A DNA stretch of 6,317 bases, taken from contig VAXF01000053.1 of NCBI GenBank assembly GCA_005888395.1, forward strand, positions 1 to 6,317, in the 5' to 3' direction. The notes below the pieces were generated by a model that ran no database searches, was not told the DNA's origin, and worked only from the letters and a program-made list of their open reading frames with translations. The number at the start of each line of letters is the position of its first letter. Within the stretch, counting starts at the first letter, position 1. The translations under genes and the position numbers were made by a program. The DNA is from Actinomycetota bacterium (GTDB lineage: Bacteria; Actinomycetota; Acidimicrobiia; Acidimicrobiales; AC-25). Of this stretch, positions 1 through 6,317 are shown piece after piece.

Positions 1-2
1 TG

Positions 3-50
3 CTGGCGCCCGCGCCGCTGTGCCCGCTCAACACCGGCACGATCCTGTAG
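3..50 (+). CDS. possible 3' end of an unidentified upstream gene
   Basis: An open frame enters from the left edge and ends at a TAG at 48-50, giving the tail LAPAPLCPLNTGTIL. The following SDR gene starts 23 bases later, as expected for neighbouring genes on one strand. Fifteen residues are too few to identify a family, and the frame could be open by chance in such GC-rich DNA. No function is proposed. Confidence 0.3.
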   Translation: MAPAPLCPLNTGTIL

Positions 51-73
51 CCCCACTCACCTACGATCCCGGC

Positions 74-839
74 ATGCTGCTGGAAGGAAAGGTCGGAGTC
101 GTGTCCGGCGTAGGGCCGGGGCTCGGAAAGCAGGTGGCGCTGGCGTTCGCGCGCGAGGGCGCCGACGTCGCCCTCGGTGCTCGCACCGAGGCGACGCTGA
201 AGGAGACGGCGGCCGAGGTCGAGGCTCTCGGCCGGCGCGCCGTGTCGGTGCCGACCGACGTGACCGATCCCGAGCAGGACCGGCGCCTGGTCGAGACGGC
301 CGTCGAACAGCTCGGGCGGGTCGACGTGCTCGTACACAACGCGTTCTCGACCTGGCCGATGGCGCTTTTCGAGAGACTGGCGGGCCATGCACGAGGTCAA
401 CTTCTGGGGCGCGCTCCACCTCGCCCAGGCGGTGATCCCGCACATGAAGGCGCAGGGCGGCGGCTCGATCGTGTTCGTCAACTCGATGGCGGTGCGCAAG
501 CCGCGGGTGAAGATGGGCGGCTACGCCACGTCGAAGGCCGCCCTCTTCACGGCCGCGCAGGTGCTGGCCAAGGAGCTCGGCCCGCACAAGATCCGCGTCA
601 ACTCCGTGCTGCCCGGATGGATGTGGGGACCGTCGACACAGGGCTACGTCGACTACACGGCCCAGAAGACGGGCGCCACCCCCGAGCAGGTCTACGCCGG
701 CATCGCCGACAACATCGCCCTCGGCTACCTCCCGCCCGACGAGGACTGCGCCGAGGCCGTCGTCTTCCTCGCCTCCGACCGCGCCCGCTCCATTACCGGC
801 CAGACCATCGACGTCAACGGCGGGGAAGTGTTCGCCTGA
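74..839 (+). CDS. short-chain dehydrogenase/reductase (SDR), frameshifted, possible pseudogene
   Basis: This is a classical SDR, an NAD(P)-dependent cytosolic oxidoreductase of about 255 residues, the usual family length. The N-terminal part lies in the frame of ATG 74 and carries the cofactor motif SGVGPGLG (residues 11-18, the TGxxxGxG box with Ser for Thr) and TDVTD near 61-65. The usual NNAG is replaced by HNAF near 88-91. The rest lies in another frame (ORF 387-839): EVNFWG, catalytic Ser in VNSMAV, YATSK (YxxxK), LPGW, and the C-terminal GQTIDVNGG. The frames meet at about 366-376. One more GA in the GAGAGA there, or one less T in the preceding TTTT, restores one protein; after the GA repair the Asn/Ser/Tyr/Lys tetrad is N110, S138, Y151, K155, close to classical numbering. 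An in-frame GTG at 20 would add 18 residues before the Rossmann strand, so ATG 74 is preferred, although no clear Shine-Dalgarno precedes it. Arg37 after the second strand hints at NADP(H). The substrate is unknown. As written, the gene cannot make a full enzyme without frameshifting. Confidence 0.88.
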
Positions 840-843
840 CGGG

Positions 844-1770
844 CTACTTGACGGCCACCGGGTTGACAGGGGAGCCGAGTCCGCGCACGAAGGGCTGGGG
901 CGAGGCGTCGAGCAGGAACTCGTAGACGCCGTCGCCGGCGCAGTCGGCCGCCAGTGCGTCGAGGTCGAAATTCTGACCCTGGGTCATCCCCATCTCGACG
1001 AGGTGCAGGAGGTGCACGGGAAGGAGCGCGTCCTTGCGTTCGCACGGGAAGACCTCGAACGTGAGGCTGTCGGTGGCGACGGCGGCCACGTCGTGGTCGT
1101 GGAACCACTCGACGGTCATCGTCGACGGTCCCGGGGTGGGCGCCGCGTAGGCGAGCTTGTCGCCCCGCTTCAGCAACTGCATCTGGCCGGTACGCAGGAG
1201 CACGATGTCGCCCGGCTCGACACGCACCCTTGCGAGCTCGCACGCGGCGTCGAGGTCGCCGGCGGTGAGCGCGTAGCCGCCATCGAGCCGGTCGACGCCC
1301 TTGGCCAGCGCGAGGTCGAGCAGCACGCCGCGACTGACGAGCGTGCTGATCTTGTCGATGCCGCAGCGGCTCGCGCCTGACGCGTCGACCGAGCCGGCGG
1401 GGAAGCCGTTGTAGAGGCGGCCGTCGTAGCTCACGTGGGCGAGCGAGTCCCAGTGGGTGGCGGCCTGCAGGGCCATGACCACGATGTCGTCGCTCGTGCA
1501 GAACTCCGACGGATCACCCGTGAACGGCGTGTTGACCGTGACCATCGTCCGCAGCGGGTTGATGCGGCCCGGGACGTAGCCGGTCTGGGGCCCGTCCAGC
1601 GACAGGGGGATCGCGAGCGAGAACGTCCTGCCGGTGCGAACGCAGGCGGCGGCACGGCGGATCACTTCGGGCGTGACGAGGTTGACCGTGCCGATCTCGT
1701 CGTCGTCGCCCCAGCGGCCCCAGTTGTTGACTTTCTTGGCGAGGTCGTGGAACTCCGGCGGCAGCGCCAT
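844..1770 (-). CDS. cyclase family protein (kynurenine formamidase-like metal hydrolase)
   Basis: This 308-residue protein belongs to the cyclase family that includes kynurenine formamidase (PF04199 type). These are metal-dependent hydrolases acting on amide or cyclic amide/ester bonds, probably in the cytosol since no signal peptide is seen. The metal motif HxGTHxDxPxH appears as QAATHWDSLAH (residues 102-112): His106, Asp108 and His112 are kept, the first His is Gln102, and Pro is Leu110. Other family features are GDIVLLRTG (187-195), the segment around AVATDSLTFE (230-239), PVHLLHL (251-257), and the C-terminal GLGSPVNPVAV. The length fits the longer, roughly 300-residue branch rather than KynB at about 210. 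It is the last gene of the leftward operon: its ATG shares one base with the previous stop (TGATG), implying coupled translation. Its TAG is 4 bases from the SDR stop. Family membership is firm; the substrate is not, and true kynurenine formamidase activity is unlikely given the length and motif. Confidence 0.88.
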   Translation of the reverse strand: MALPPEFHDLAKKVNNWGRWGDDDEIGTVNLVTPEVIRRAAACVRTGRTFSLAIPLSLDGPQTGYVPGRINPLRTMVTVNTPFTGDPSEFCTSDDIVVMALQAATHWDSLAHVSYDGRLYNGFPAGSVDASGASRCGIDKISTLVSRGVLLDLALAKGVDRLDGGYALTAGDLDAACELARVRVEPGDIVLLRTGQMQLLKRGDKLAYAAPTPGPSTMTVEWFHDHDVAAVATDSLTFEVFPCERKDALLPVHLLHLVEMGMTQGQNFDLDALAADCAGDGVYEFLLDASPQPFVRGLGSPVNPVAVK

Positions 1771-3494
1771 CAGGACGCCGCGGGGATGGCGACTGTCTCG
1801 GTGTCGCGCCCCGACCGCAGCAGCGTGCCCGGCCGGTCGCTCGTGAGCTCGCCGCGGGCGACGATCTCCACGCCGTTCACGAGCACGTGCTCGACACCCC
1901 GCGCCTCCTGGAAGAGGCGTCCCGCGCCACCCGGTAGGTCATGGCGCATCCGGGCCGGGTCGCGTCCCACGCGGTCGGGGTCGAACACGGTCACGTCCGC
2001 GTGCCAGCCCTCGGCGAGCCGGCCGCGCTCGCGCAACCCGTAGAGCCGGGCGGGCTGGTCGGTGACGAAATGCACGGCGTCCTCGAGGCCGACCACACCG
2101 CGCTCGCGCACCGATTCACCCAACAGGGCGGTGAAGTAGGAGAACGTGTAGCTCATGTCGAGATGAGCGCCGGCGTCGGACGCGCCGATGACCGCGCGCG
2201 GATCGCGCCACACTTCGGCCCGGAGCCGCCAGCTCTCGTCGTCGTCGCCCGGCGCGGGTGGGATCAGCCCGGTCCGCAGGTCGTCGGCGACTACGACGTC
2301 GAGCATCGCGTCGAACGGCTCGCGTCCGCGCTCGGCGGCGATGTCGCCGATCGTGCGCCCGACGAGCTGCCCGAGCGTGGGATCGCCGACGTCGTTGACC
2401 GTCATGCGCTCCCACCGCAGCAACCGGCTGAGCGCGGCGGCTCCCGGCGCCTCGGTCAGCTCGCGGAGGCGACGGCGCTCCGCGGGGTCGTCGAGCGTCT
2501 TCTTCCGGGCCTCCATCGGCAGGGCGAAGGTCTCGGCCCAGCCGGGCACCGCGTCGAGCACCATCCCGCTGGCGAAGCTCAGGCGGATCTTCATGAGGTC
2601 GGGCACCGTGAGGGCGATCACGCGGGCGCCCCGCGCCGTCGCATGGTCGCCGGCGGCCAGCTGGCCCCGGTAGTGCTCGGGCCGGCTCGAGTCGACGACG
2701 AGCACATTCCAGTTGAGCGGGCGCCGACCGGCGAGCGACATCGCCGTCATCAGCTCCATCTCGCGCTCGGTGAAGGCGCCGATGCCCGGGATGAACTCGA
2801 GTGTCGTTCCAGGGTGGTCGCGCACCGTGCCCGCGAGGCTGACGAGCTCGTCGTCGGTCGCGGCCCGTGACGGCACCGGCGACCCGTCGCCGTCGTTGTG
2901 CGTCGGCGCGAGCGACGAGGAGAAGCCGAGCGCGCCCGCGTCCATGGCGTCGTGGAGCAGCAGCGCCATCTGCGCGACGTGATCGTCGCTCGCCTTGGTG
3001 CCCACGGCCGCCTCGCCCATCACGGCTCGGCGAATCGTCGAGTGGCCGGCGAGGAAGCCGGCGTTGACGCCGAGGGTGCCGTCGAGCCGGTCGAGCCAGT
3101 CGGCGAACGATGTCCAGTCCCACGCCAGCCCGCCGGCGAGCGACTCGAGCGGCATGCCCTCGACGCGGGCGAGCATGCGCATCACGTAGTCGGCGGTCTC
3201 GGGCGCGAGCGGCGCGATCGTGAAGCCGCAATTGCCGCCGATGACGGTCGTGACGCCGTGGAGGCAGGACGGCGTGGCGTACGGGTCCCAGAACAGCTGG
3301 GCGTCGTAGTGGGTGTGGATGTCAACGAAGCCGGGCGCCACCACCAGGCCCTCGGCGTCGATGGTGCGACGGGCGGGCTCGTCGACCGTGCCGACGGCGA
3401 CGAGAAGGCCGTCGCGGATGCCCACGTCGGCCCGACGGCCCGGCCTGCCGGTGCCGTCGACGACAGTGCCGCCGGTGATGACGCAGTCCAGCAT
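1770..3494 (-). CDS. N-acyl-D-amino-acid deacylase-like amidohydrolase
   Basis: This 574-residue protein belongs to the amidohydrolase superfamily, D-aminoacylase branch (Amidohydro_3 type). Members hydrolyse N-acyl or cyclic amide bonds with one or two zinc ions in a TIM barrel flanked by a small beta-sandwich. Visible landmarks are the N-terminal sandwich strand ITGGTVVDGTG (6-16), APGFVDIHTHYD (53-64) with metal ligands His60 and His62, GGNCGF (86-91) with Cys89, AGHST (149-153), SDAGAH (439-444) with Asp440, the C-terminal DQPARLYGL (479-487), and the closing strands ADVTVFDP and VLVNG. By eye, the later second-metal histidines of D-aminoacylases are not found: the expected places read LEFIPG (232-237) and PLNWNV (259-264). 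The enzyme may therefore be mononuclear with an altered substrate. ATG 3494 has a strong Shine-Dalgarno and follows the CoA-transferase stop by 11 bases; its own stop overlaps the cyclase ATG. Superfamily and branch are secure; D-amino-acid specificity is not. Confidence 0.9.
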   Translation of the reverse strand: MLDCVITGGTVVDGTGRPGRRADVGIRDGLLVAVGTVDEPARRTIDAEGLVVAPGFVDIHTHYDAQLFWDPYATPSCLHGVTTVIGGNCGFTIAPLAPETADYVMRMLARVEGMPLESLAGGLAWDWTSFADWLDRLDGTLGVNAGFLAGHSTIRRAVMGEAAVGTKASDDHVAQMALLLHDAMDAGALGFSSSLAPTHNDGDGSPVPSRAATDDELVSLAGTVRDHPGTTLEFIPGIGAFTEREMELMTAMSLAGRRPLNWNVLVVDSSRPEHYRGQLAAGDHATARGARVIALTVPDLMKIRLSFASGMVLDAVPGWAETFALPMEARKKTLDDPAERRRLRELTEAPGAAALSRLLRWERMTVNDVGDPTLGQLVGRTIGDIAAERGREPFDAMLDVVVADDLRTGLIPPAPGDDDESWRLRAEVWRDPRAVIGASDAGAHLDMSYTFSYFTALLGESVRERGVVGLEDAVHFVTDQPARLYGLRERGRLAEGWHADVTVFDPDRVGRDPARMRHDLPGGAGRLFQEARGVEHVLVNGVEIVARGELTSDRPGTLLRSGRDTETVAIPAAS

Positions 3495-3498
3495 GGAA

Positions 3499-3505
3499 CT
3501 CCTTT
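3499..3505 (-). promoter_or_regulatory. ribosome binding site of the amidohydrolase gene
   Basis: On the minus strand AAAGGAG ends 4 bases before the ATG at 3494. It starts just after the TAG of the CoA-transferase gene (3508-3506). It is one of the two clear Shine-Dalgarno sites in the operon and fixes this start, suggesting independent initiation here rather than pure coupling. Confidence 0.75.
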
Positions 3506-4791
<1,286 letters not shown>

Positions 4792-4795
<4 letters not shown>

Positions 4796-4887
4796 GGCTG
4801 CTCGAGCTCGGCGGGCACCTGGCGGCCGACGGCGACGCGCACACCGAAGCCGTCGGCGGCCATCCCGAGCAGCATGGCGACGTTCAT
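4792..4887 (-). pseudogene. 31-codon ORF, apparent internally deleted remnant of an acyl-CoA synthetase
   Basis: The ORF begins MNVAMLLGMAADGFG, which matches the start of actinobacterial AMP-binding acyl-CoA synthetases (roughly 500 residues), where GFGDRVAVG would follow; here it reads GFGVRVAVG. After residue 21 it switches to RQVPAELEQP and stops; that end could be the C-terminal tail of the same enzyme class. Its ATG overlaps the crotonase stop by four bases (ATGA), and its stop overlaps the CoA-transferase GTG by four (GTGA). The junctions are thus exactly those expected of a full operon gene, with only the core absent. None of the adenylation motifs remain, so it cannot be a synthetase. 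It may still be translated to keep coupling to the next gene. Alternatives are a real microprotein, or an assembly collapse of a full-length gene. Resemblance is by eye from about 20 residues, so family assignment is moderate. Confidence 0.5.
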
Positions 4888-5942
4888 CGCAACGCTGCCG
4901 CGACCTCGCGCGCCCGCTCTTCCAGTCGCGCCCTGGGCACGAGCTCGTCGACGACACCCCATGCGAGCGCCGTCCCGGCCTCGATCGTGTCGGGACCGAG
5001 CAGCAGCTCGAGAAGACGGTGTCGCCCGGCGCGACGGGGGATCGACACCGTCCCTCCTGCGCCTGGTACCAACCCGAAGCCGATCTCGGGCAGGCCGATC
5101 CGTGCGTCGTGCGCGGCGACCACCCGCGCCGCGAAGGCGGCGAGCTCGACGCCGGCGCCGAGGCACGCGCCGTGCAGGGCGACGACGAGCCGGGGCCCGA
5201 GCTCGGCGAAGGTGAGCGCCAGCGAGCGCGAGAGCCGCACGAGATGCGCGTCGACCGGTCCCGGTGCAGTGCCGAACTCGGCCAGGTCGCCGCCCGAGCA
5301 GAACGACGGCCCCTCGCCCCGAACGACCACGGGTCCGCGCATCCCGCGCGCCTCGTCGAGGGCGGCATGGAGCTGGTCGCGCATGGCCACGTCGAGCGCG
5401 TTGTGACGACCGGGGCGGGTGAGGACGACCTCGTACACCTCGCCGCGCTCGACCCGTACGCGCGGCCGGTCGAGGTCGGTGGGCGCCGACGGCGGGCACC
5501 GATCGCGGCGCCAGGCCTCGAACTCGGGCCCGGTCTGGAGCATCGAGTACGTCGTCGACTCGGCGACGAGCCCGGCCCAGACGTCGTCGCTCGCGTGGCG
5601 CGTGAGCAGCGCGGCCGCTACCGCTGCTCGCGGCGACTGCTCGAAGCGCGCCAGCCAGCCGTCGGCAGTTGCGGCGTCGTCGGTGTAGAGATCGAACGCG
5701 TCGCGCACGGCTGCCGGCGCGCCCACCCCGACCGTCAGAGCAACGGCGCCGTGCAGGAACGCGCGGCCCGAAGCGACGCCCGACCAGCTCGCCGGCGGGC
5801 CCTGCCCCCGGCCCGCCTCCCCGGGCGGGCCCTCGAAGCGGAGCGCAGTCGGTTCCCCGGCGAGGTCCGCGAGGACCGTCTCCGCCGGCACTCGGCCATC
5901 CACCGGCACCAACAGCCGGGGGTCGACGCGCGCGACCGGCAT
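4884..5942 (-). CDS. enoyl-CoA hydratase/isomerase (crotonase) family protein with N-terminal extension
   Basis: This 352-residue protein has a crotonase domain in its C-terminal 190 residues. The fold polarises acyl-CoA thioesters in an oxyanion hole and typically hydrates 2-enoyl-CoA in beta-oxidation-like pathways. Seen here are RPGRHNALD (176-184), the oxyanion segment SFCSGGDL (213-220), GACLGAGVE (258-266) and LPEIGFGLVPGAGGT (284-298). Glu266 and Glu286 match the two catalytic glutamates of rat enoyl-CoA hydratase, with the same spacing of 20, so hydratase chemistry is possible. Residues 1-155 are an extra region containing a helical stretch around 96-145 (AVAAALLTRH, AGLVAESTTYSMLQ). 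An ATG at 5999 would extend into the preceding small gene with residues that read as out-of-frame; ATG 5942, four bases after the previous TAG, is preferred although no Shine-Dalgarno is evident. Its stop overlaps the next ATG (ATGA). Substrate is unknown. Confidence 0.87.
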   Translation of the reverse strand: MPVARVDPRLLVPVDGRVPAETVLADLAGEPTALRFEGPPGEAGRGQGPPASWSGVASGRAFLHGAVALTVGVGAPAAVRDAFDLYTDDAATADGWLARFEQSPRAAVAAALLTRHASDDVWAGLVAESTTYSMLQTGPEFEAWRRDRCPPSAPTDLDRPRVRVERGEVYEVVLTRPGRHNALDVAMRDQLHAALDEARGMRGPVVVRGEGPSFCSGGDLAEFGTAPGPVDAHLVRLSRSLALTFAELGPRLVVALHGACLGAGVELAAFAARVVAAHDARIGLPEIGFGLVPGAGGTVSIPRRAGRHRLLELLLGPDTIEAGTALAWGVVDELVPRARLEERAREVAAALR

Positions 5943-5946
5943 GTCG

Positions 5947-6090
5947 CTAGTCGGACGAGGGCAGCGGCTTGGGCTGCAGCACGTCCATCGGCTCGCCATG
6001 GCACGAGAGCTCGCCGTCGCCCGCCCTGGTCACGAGCACCTCGGCGCCGCATTCGGCGCACGAGTAGCGCTTACCGAGCTTGTTCGGCAC
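5947..6090 (-). CDS. small desulforedoxin-like metal-ribbon protein (CxxC...CH variant)
   Basis: This 47-residue protein resembles desulforedoxin or the N-terminal ribbon of desulfoferrodoxin, which binds one iron (or zinc) through four cysteines and acts as a small redox or structural module. The knuckle YSCAECG gives Cys11 and Cys14; the second reads LSCHGEPM, giving Cys30 followed by His31 where the family usually has Cys-Cys. A Cys3His site is more typical of zinc, so it may not be an electron carrier. The GTG start at 6090 is chosen because AGGAGG lies 9 bases upstream; the longer ATG frame from 6189 reads as shadow sequence. It overlaps the end of the sister gene by 20 bases, and its TAG is 4 bases before the crotonase ATG. 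It could be an accessory protein for the CoA enzymes, but no partner is shown by sequence. Confidence 0.72.
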   Translation of the reverse strand: MPNKLGKRYSCAECGAEVLVTRAGDGELSCHGEPMDVLQPKPLPSSD

Positions 6091-6226
6091 CGGCTGCGCC
6101 CTCCTGCTCGCGTCTTTCCATGGGCTGTCCGCAGCACGAGACGGCGCCGCCCGGGGCCTTGACCACGATGATCTCCGTGCCGCACGCACCGCAACGCAGC
6201 CTGTCTCCGACCGCGGGCGTGCTCAT
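6071..6226 (-). CDS. small desulforedoxin-like metal-ribbon protein (CxxC...CC)
   Basis: This 51-residue protein is the first gene of the leftward operon. It has the complete desulforedoxin pattern: LRCGACG (Cys12, Cys15) and SCCGQPM (Cys31, Cys32) with hydrophobic EIIVVKAPGG between, expected to bind one Fe or Zn with four thiolates. The tail (ERREQEGAAGAEQAR) is charged and flexible. ATG 6226 is chosen because MSTPAVGDRLRC gives the usual short lead to the first knuckle; the frame extends to an ATG at 6307 but those 27 residues are Arg-rich and lie over the palindrome. GGGGAGG abuts the ATG with no spacing, too close for a normal Shine-Dalgarno, and a -10-like box 7 bases upstream suggests a leaderless mRNA. 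The gene is the probable paralogue of the next ORF. Its role (redox partner, metal or stress module) is not known. Confidence 0.72.
   Translation of the reverse strand: MSTPAVGDRLRCGACGTEIIVVKAPGGAVSCCGQPMERREQEGAAGAEQAR
6100..6105 (-). promoter_or_regulatory. ribosome binding site deciding the GTG start of the second ribbon protein
   Basis: On the minus strand AGGAGG lies 9 bases before the GTG at 6090, inside the coding end of the first ribbon gene. It is a consensus Shine-Dalgarno and is the main reason for preferring the 47-residue GTG product over the longer ATG frame. Confidence 0.65.
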
Positions 6227-6233
6227 CCTCCCC

Positions 6234-6239
6234 AATCTA
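6234..6239 (-). promoter_or_regulatory. candidate -10 box of a leaderless operon promoter
   Basis: The minus strand reads TAGATT, matching the actinobacterial TANNNT -10 pattern. It ends 7 bases before the A of ATG 6226, so transcription could begin on or next to the start codon. The expected -35 zone (about 6256-6263) falls in the inner edge of a palindrome arm and has no good TTGACA match. A single hexamer is weak evidence. Confidence 0.35.
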
Positions 6240-6252
6240 CGAGACCGTTCCG

Positions 6253-6300
6253 TTCTGGGTCGTCCGTTGCACAGCCCAGTGTGCAGATATCGACCCAGAA
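6253..6300. promoter_or_regulatory. concentric inverted repeat, candidate operator
   Basis: The outer arms TTCTGGGTCG (6253-6262) and CGACCCAGAA (6291-6300) are perfect 10-bp inverted repeats. The inner arms TGCACA (6268-6273) and TGTGCA (6280-6285) are perfect over 6 bp. Both pairs share the same centre, 6276.5, separated by a 5-by-5 mismatch and a 6-base loop. The dyad lies 27 bases upstream of the first operon ATG, over the predicted -35 zone, as expected for a repressor site. No T-run follows on either strand, so an intrinsic terminator is less likely. An RNA hairpin is possible if transcription starts further upstream. Confidence 0.6.
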
Positions 6301-6317
6301 GGCGCATGGGGGCGCGG

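Noticed and set aside
20..925. A 301-codon open frame from GTG 20 as a complete SDR
   Set aside because: Only residues up to about position 373 are SDR-like; after that it is Arg/Pro-rich out-of-frame translation, while the true continuation is in the frame of 387-839.
1941..2870. Long plus-strand open frame antisense to the amidohydrolase
   Set aside because: No recognisable motif, and the opposite strand encodes an intact amidohydrolase with metal ligands and a Shine-Dalgarno.
6253..6300. Inverted repeat as an intrinsic terminator
   Set aside because: The stem is interrupted by a 5-by-5 internal loop and no T-run follows on either strand; the position just upstream of an operon start suits an operator better.

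Overview
The window is very GC-rich, with strong G/C third-position bias, GTG as well as ATG starts, and genes joined by 1-4 base overlaps. The proteins resemble actinobacterial acyl-CoA and amide catabolism. I infer an actinomycete (Mycobacteriales-like or Acidimicrobiia-like), probably environmental. No rRNA or other taxonomic marker is present, so this rests on composition and protein style only.

Layout. The left end (3-50, +) may hold the last codons of an unidentified gene. It is followed on the + strand by a short-chain dehydrogenase (74-839) whose frame is broken near 366-376. Everything else is one leftward operon filling 6226 down to 844. In transcription order it holds: two tiny desulforedoxin-like metal-ribbon proteins (6226-6071 and 6090-5947, overlapping by 20 bases); an enoyl-CoA hydratase/isomerase-family protein with an N-terminal extension (5942-4884); a 31-codon ORF that looks like the two ends of an acyl-CoA synthetase with the middle missing (4887-4792); a class III (CaiB/BaiF-type) CoA-transferase with an unusual half-domain order (4795-3506); an N-acyl-D-amino-acid deacylase-like amidohydrolase (3494-1770); and a cyclase/formamidase-like hydrolase (1770-844). 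The operon's stop converges on the SDR stop with 4 bases between them. Junctions are ATGA, GTGA and TGATG overlaps or gaps of 4-11 bases, so translational coupling is likely throughout.

Upstream of the operon (6227-6317) is a concentric inverted repeat centred at 6276.5, with 10-bp outer and 6-bp inner arms. A TANNNT -10-like box lies 7 bases before the first ATG. Together they look like an operator and a leaderless promoter.

Working together, the set suggests a pathway that activates an acid to a CoA thioester (CoA-transferase, and formerly perhaps the lost synthetase), hydrates or isomerises it (crotonase protein), oxidises a hydroxyl (SDR), and opens or hydrolyses amide-type bonds (amidohydrolase and cyclase-family hydrolase). 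The substrate cannot be read from sequence. The points most worth a second look are the 31-codon synthetase remnant held between two perfect 4-base overlaps, the concentric palindrome, the paired metal-ribbon proteins (one with CC changed to CH), the odd CoA-transferase architecture, and the SDR frameshift.
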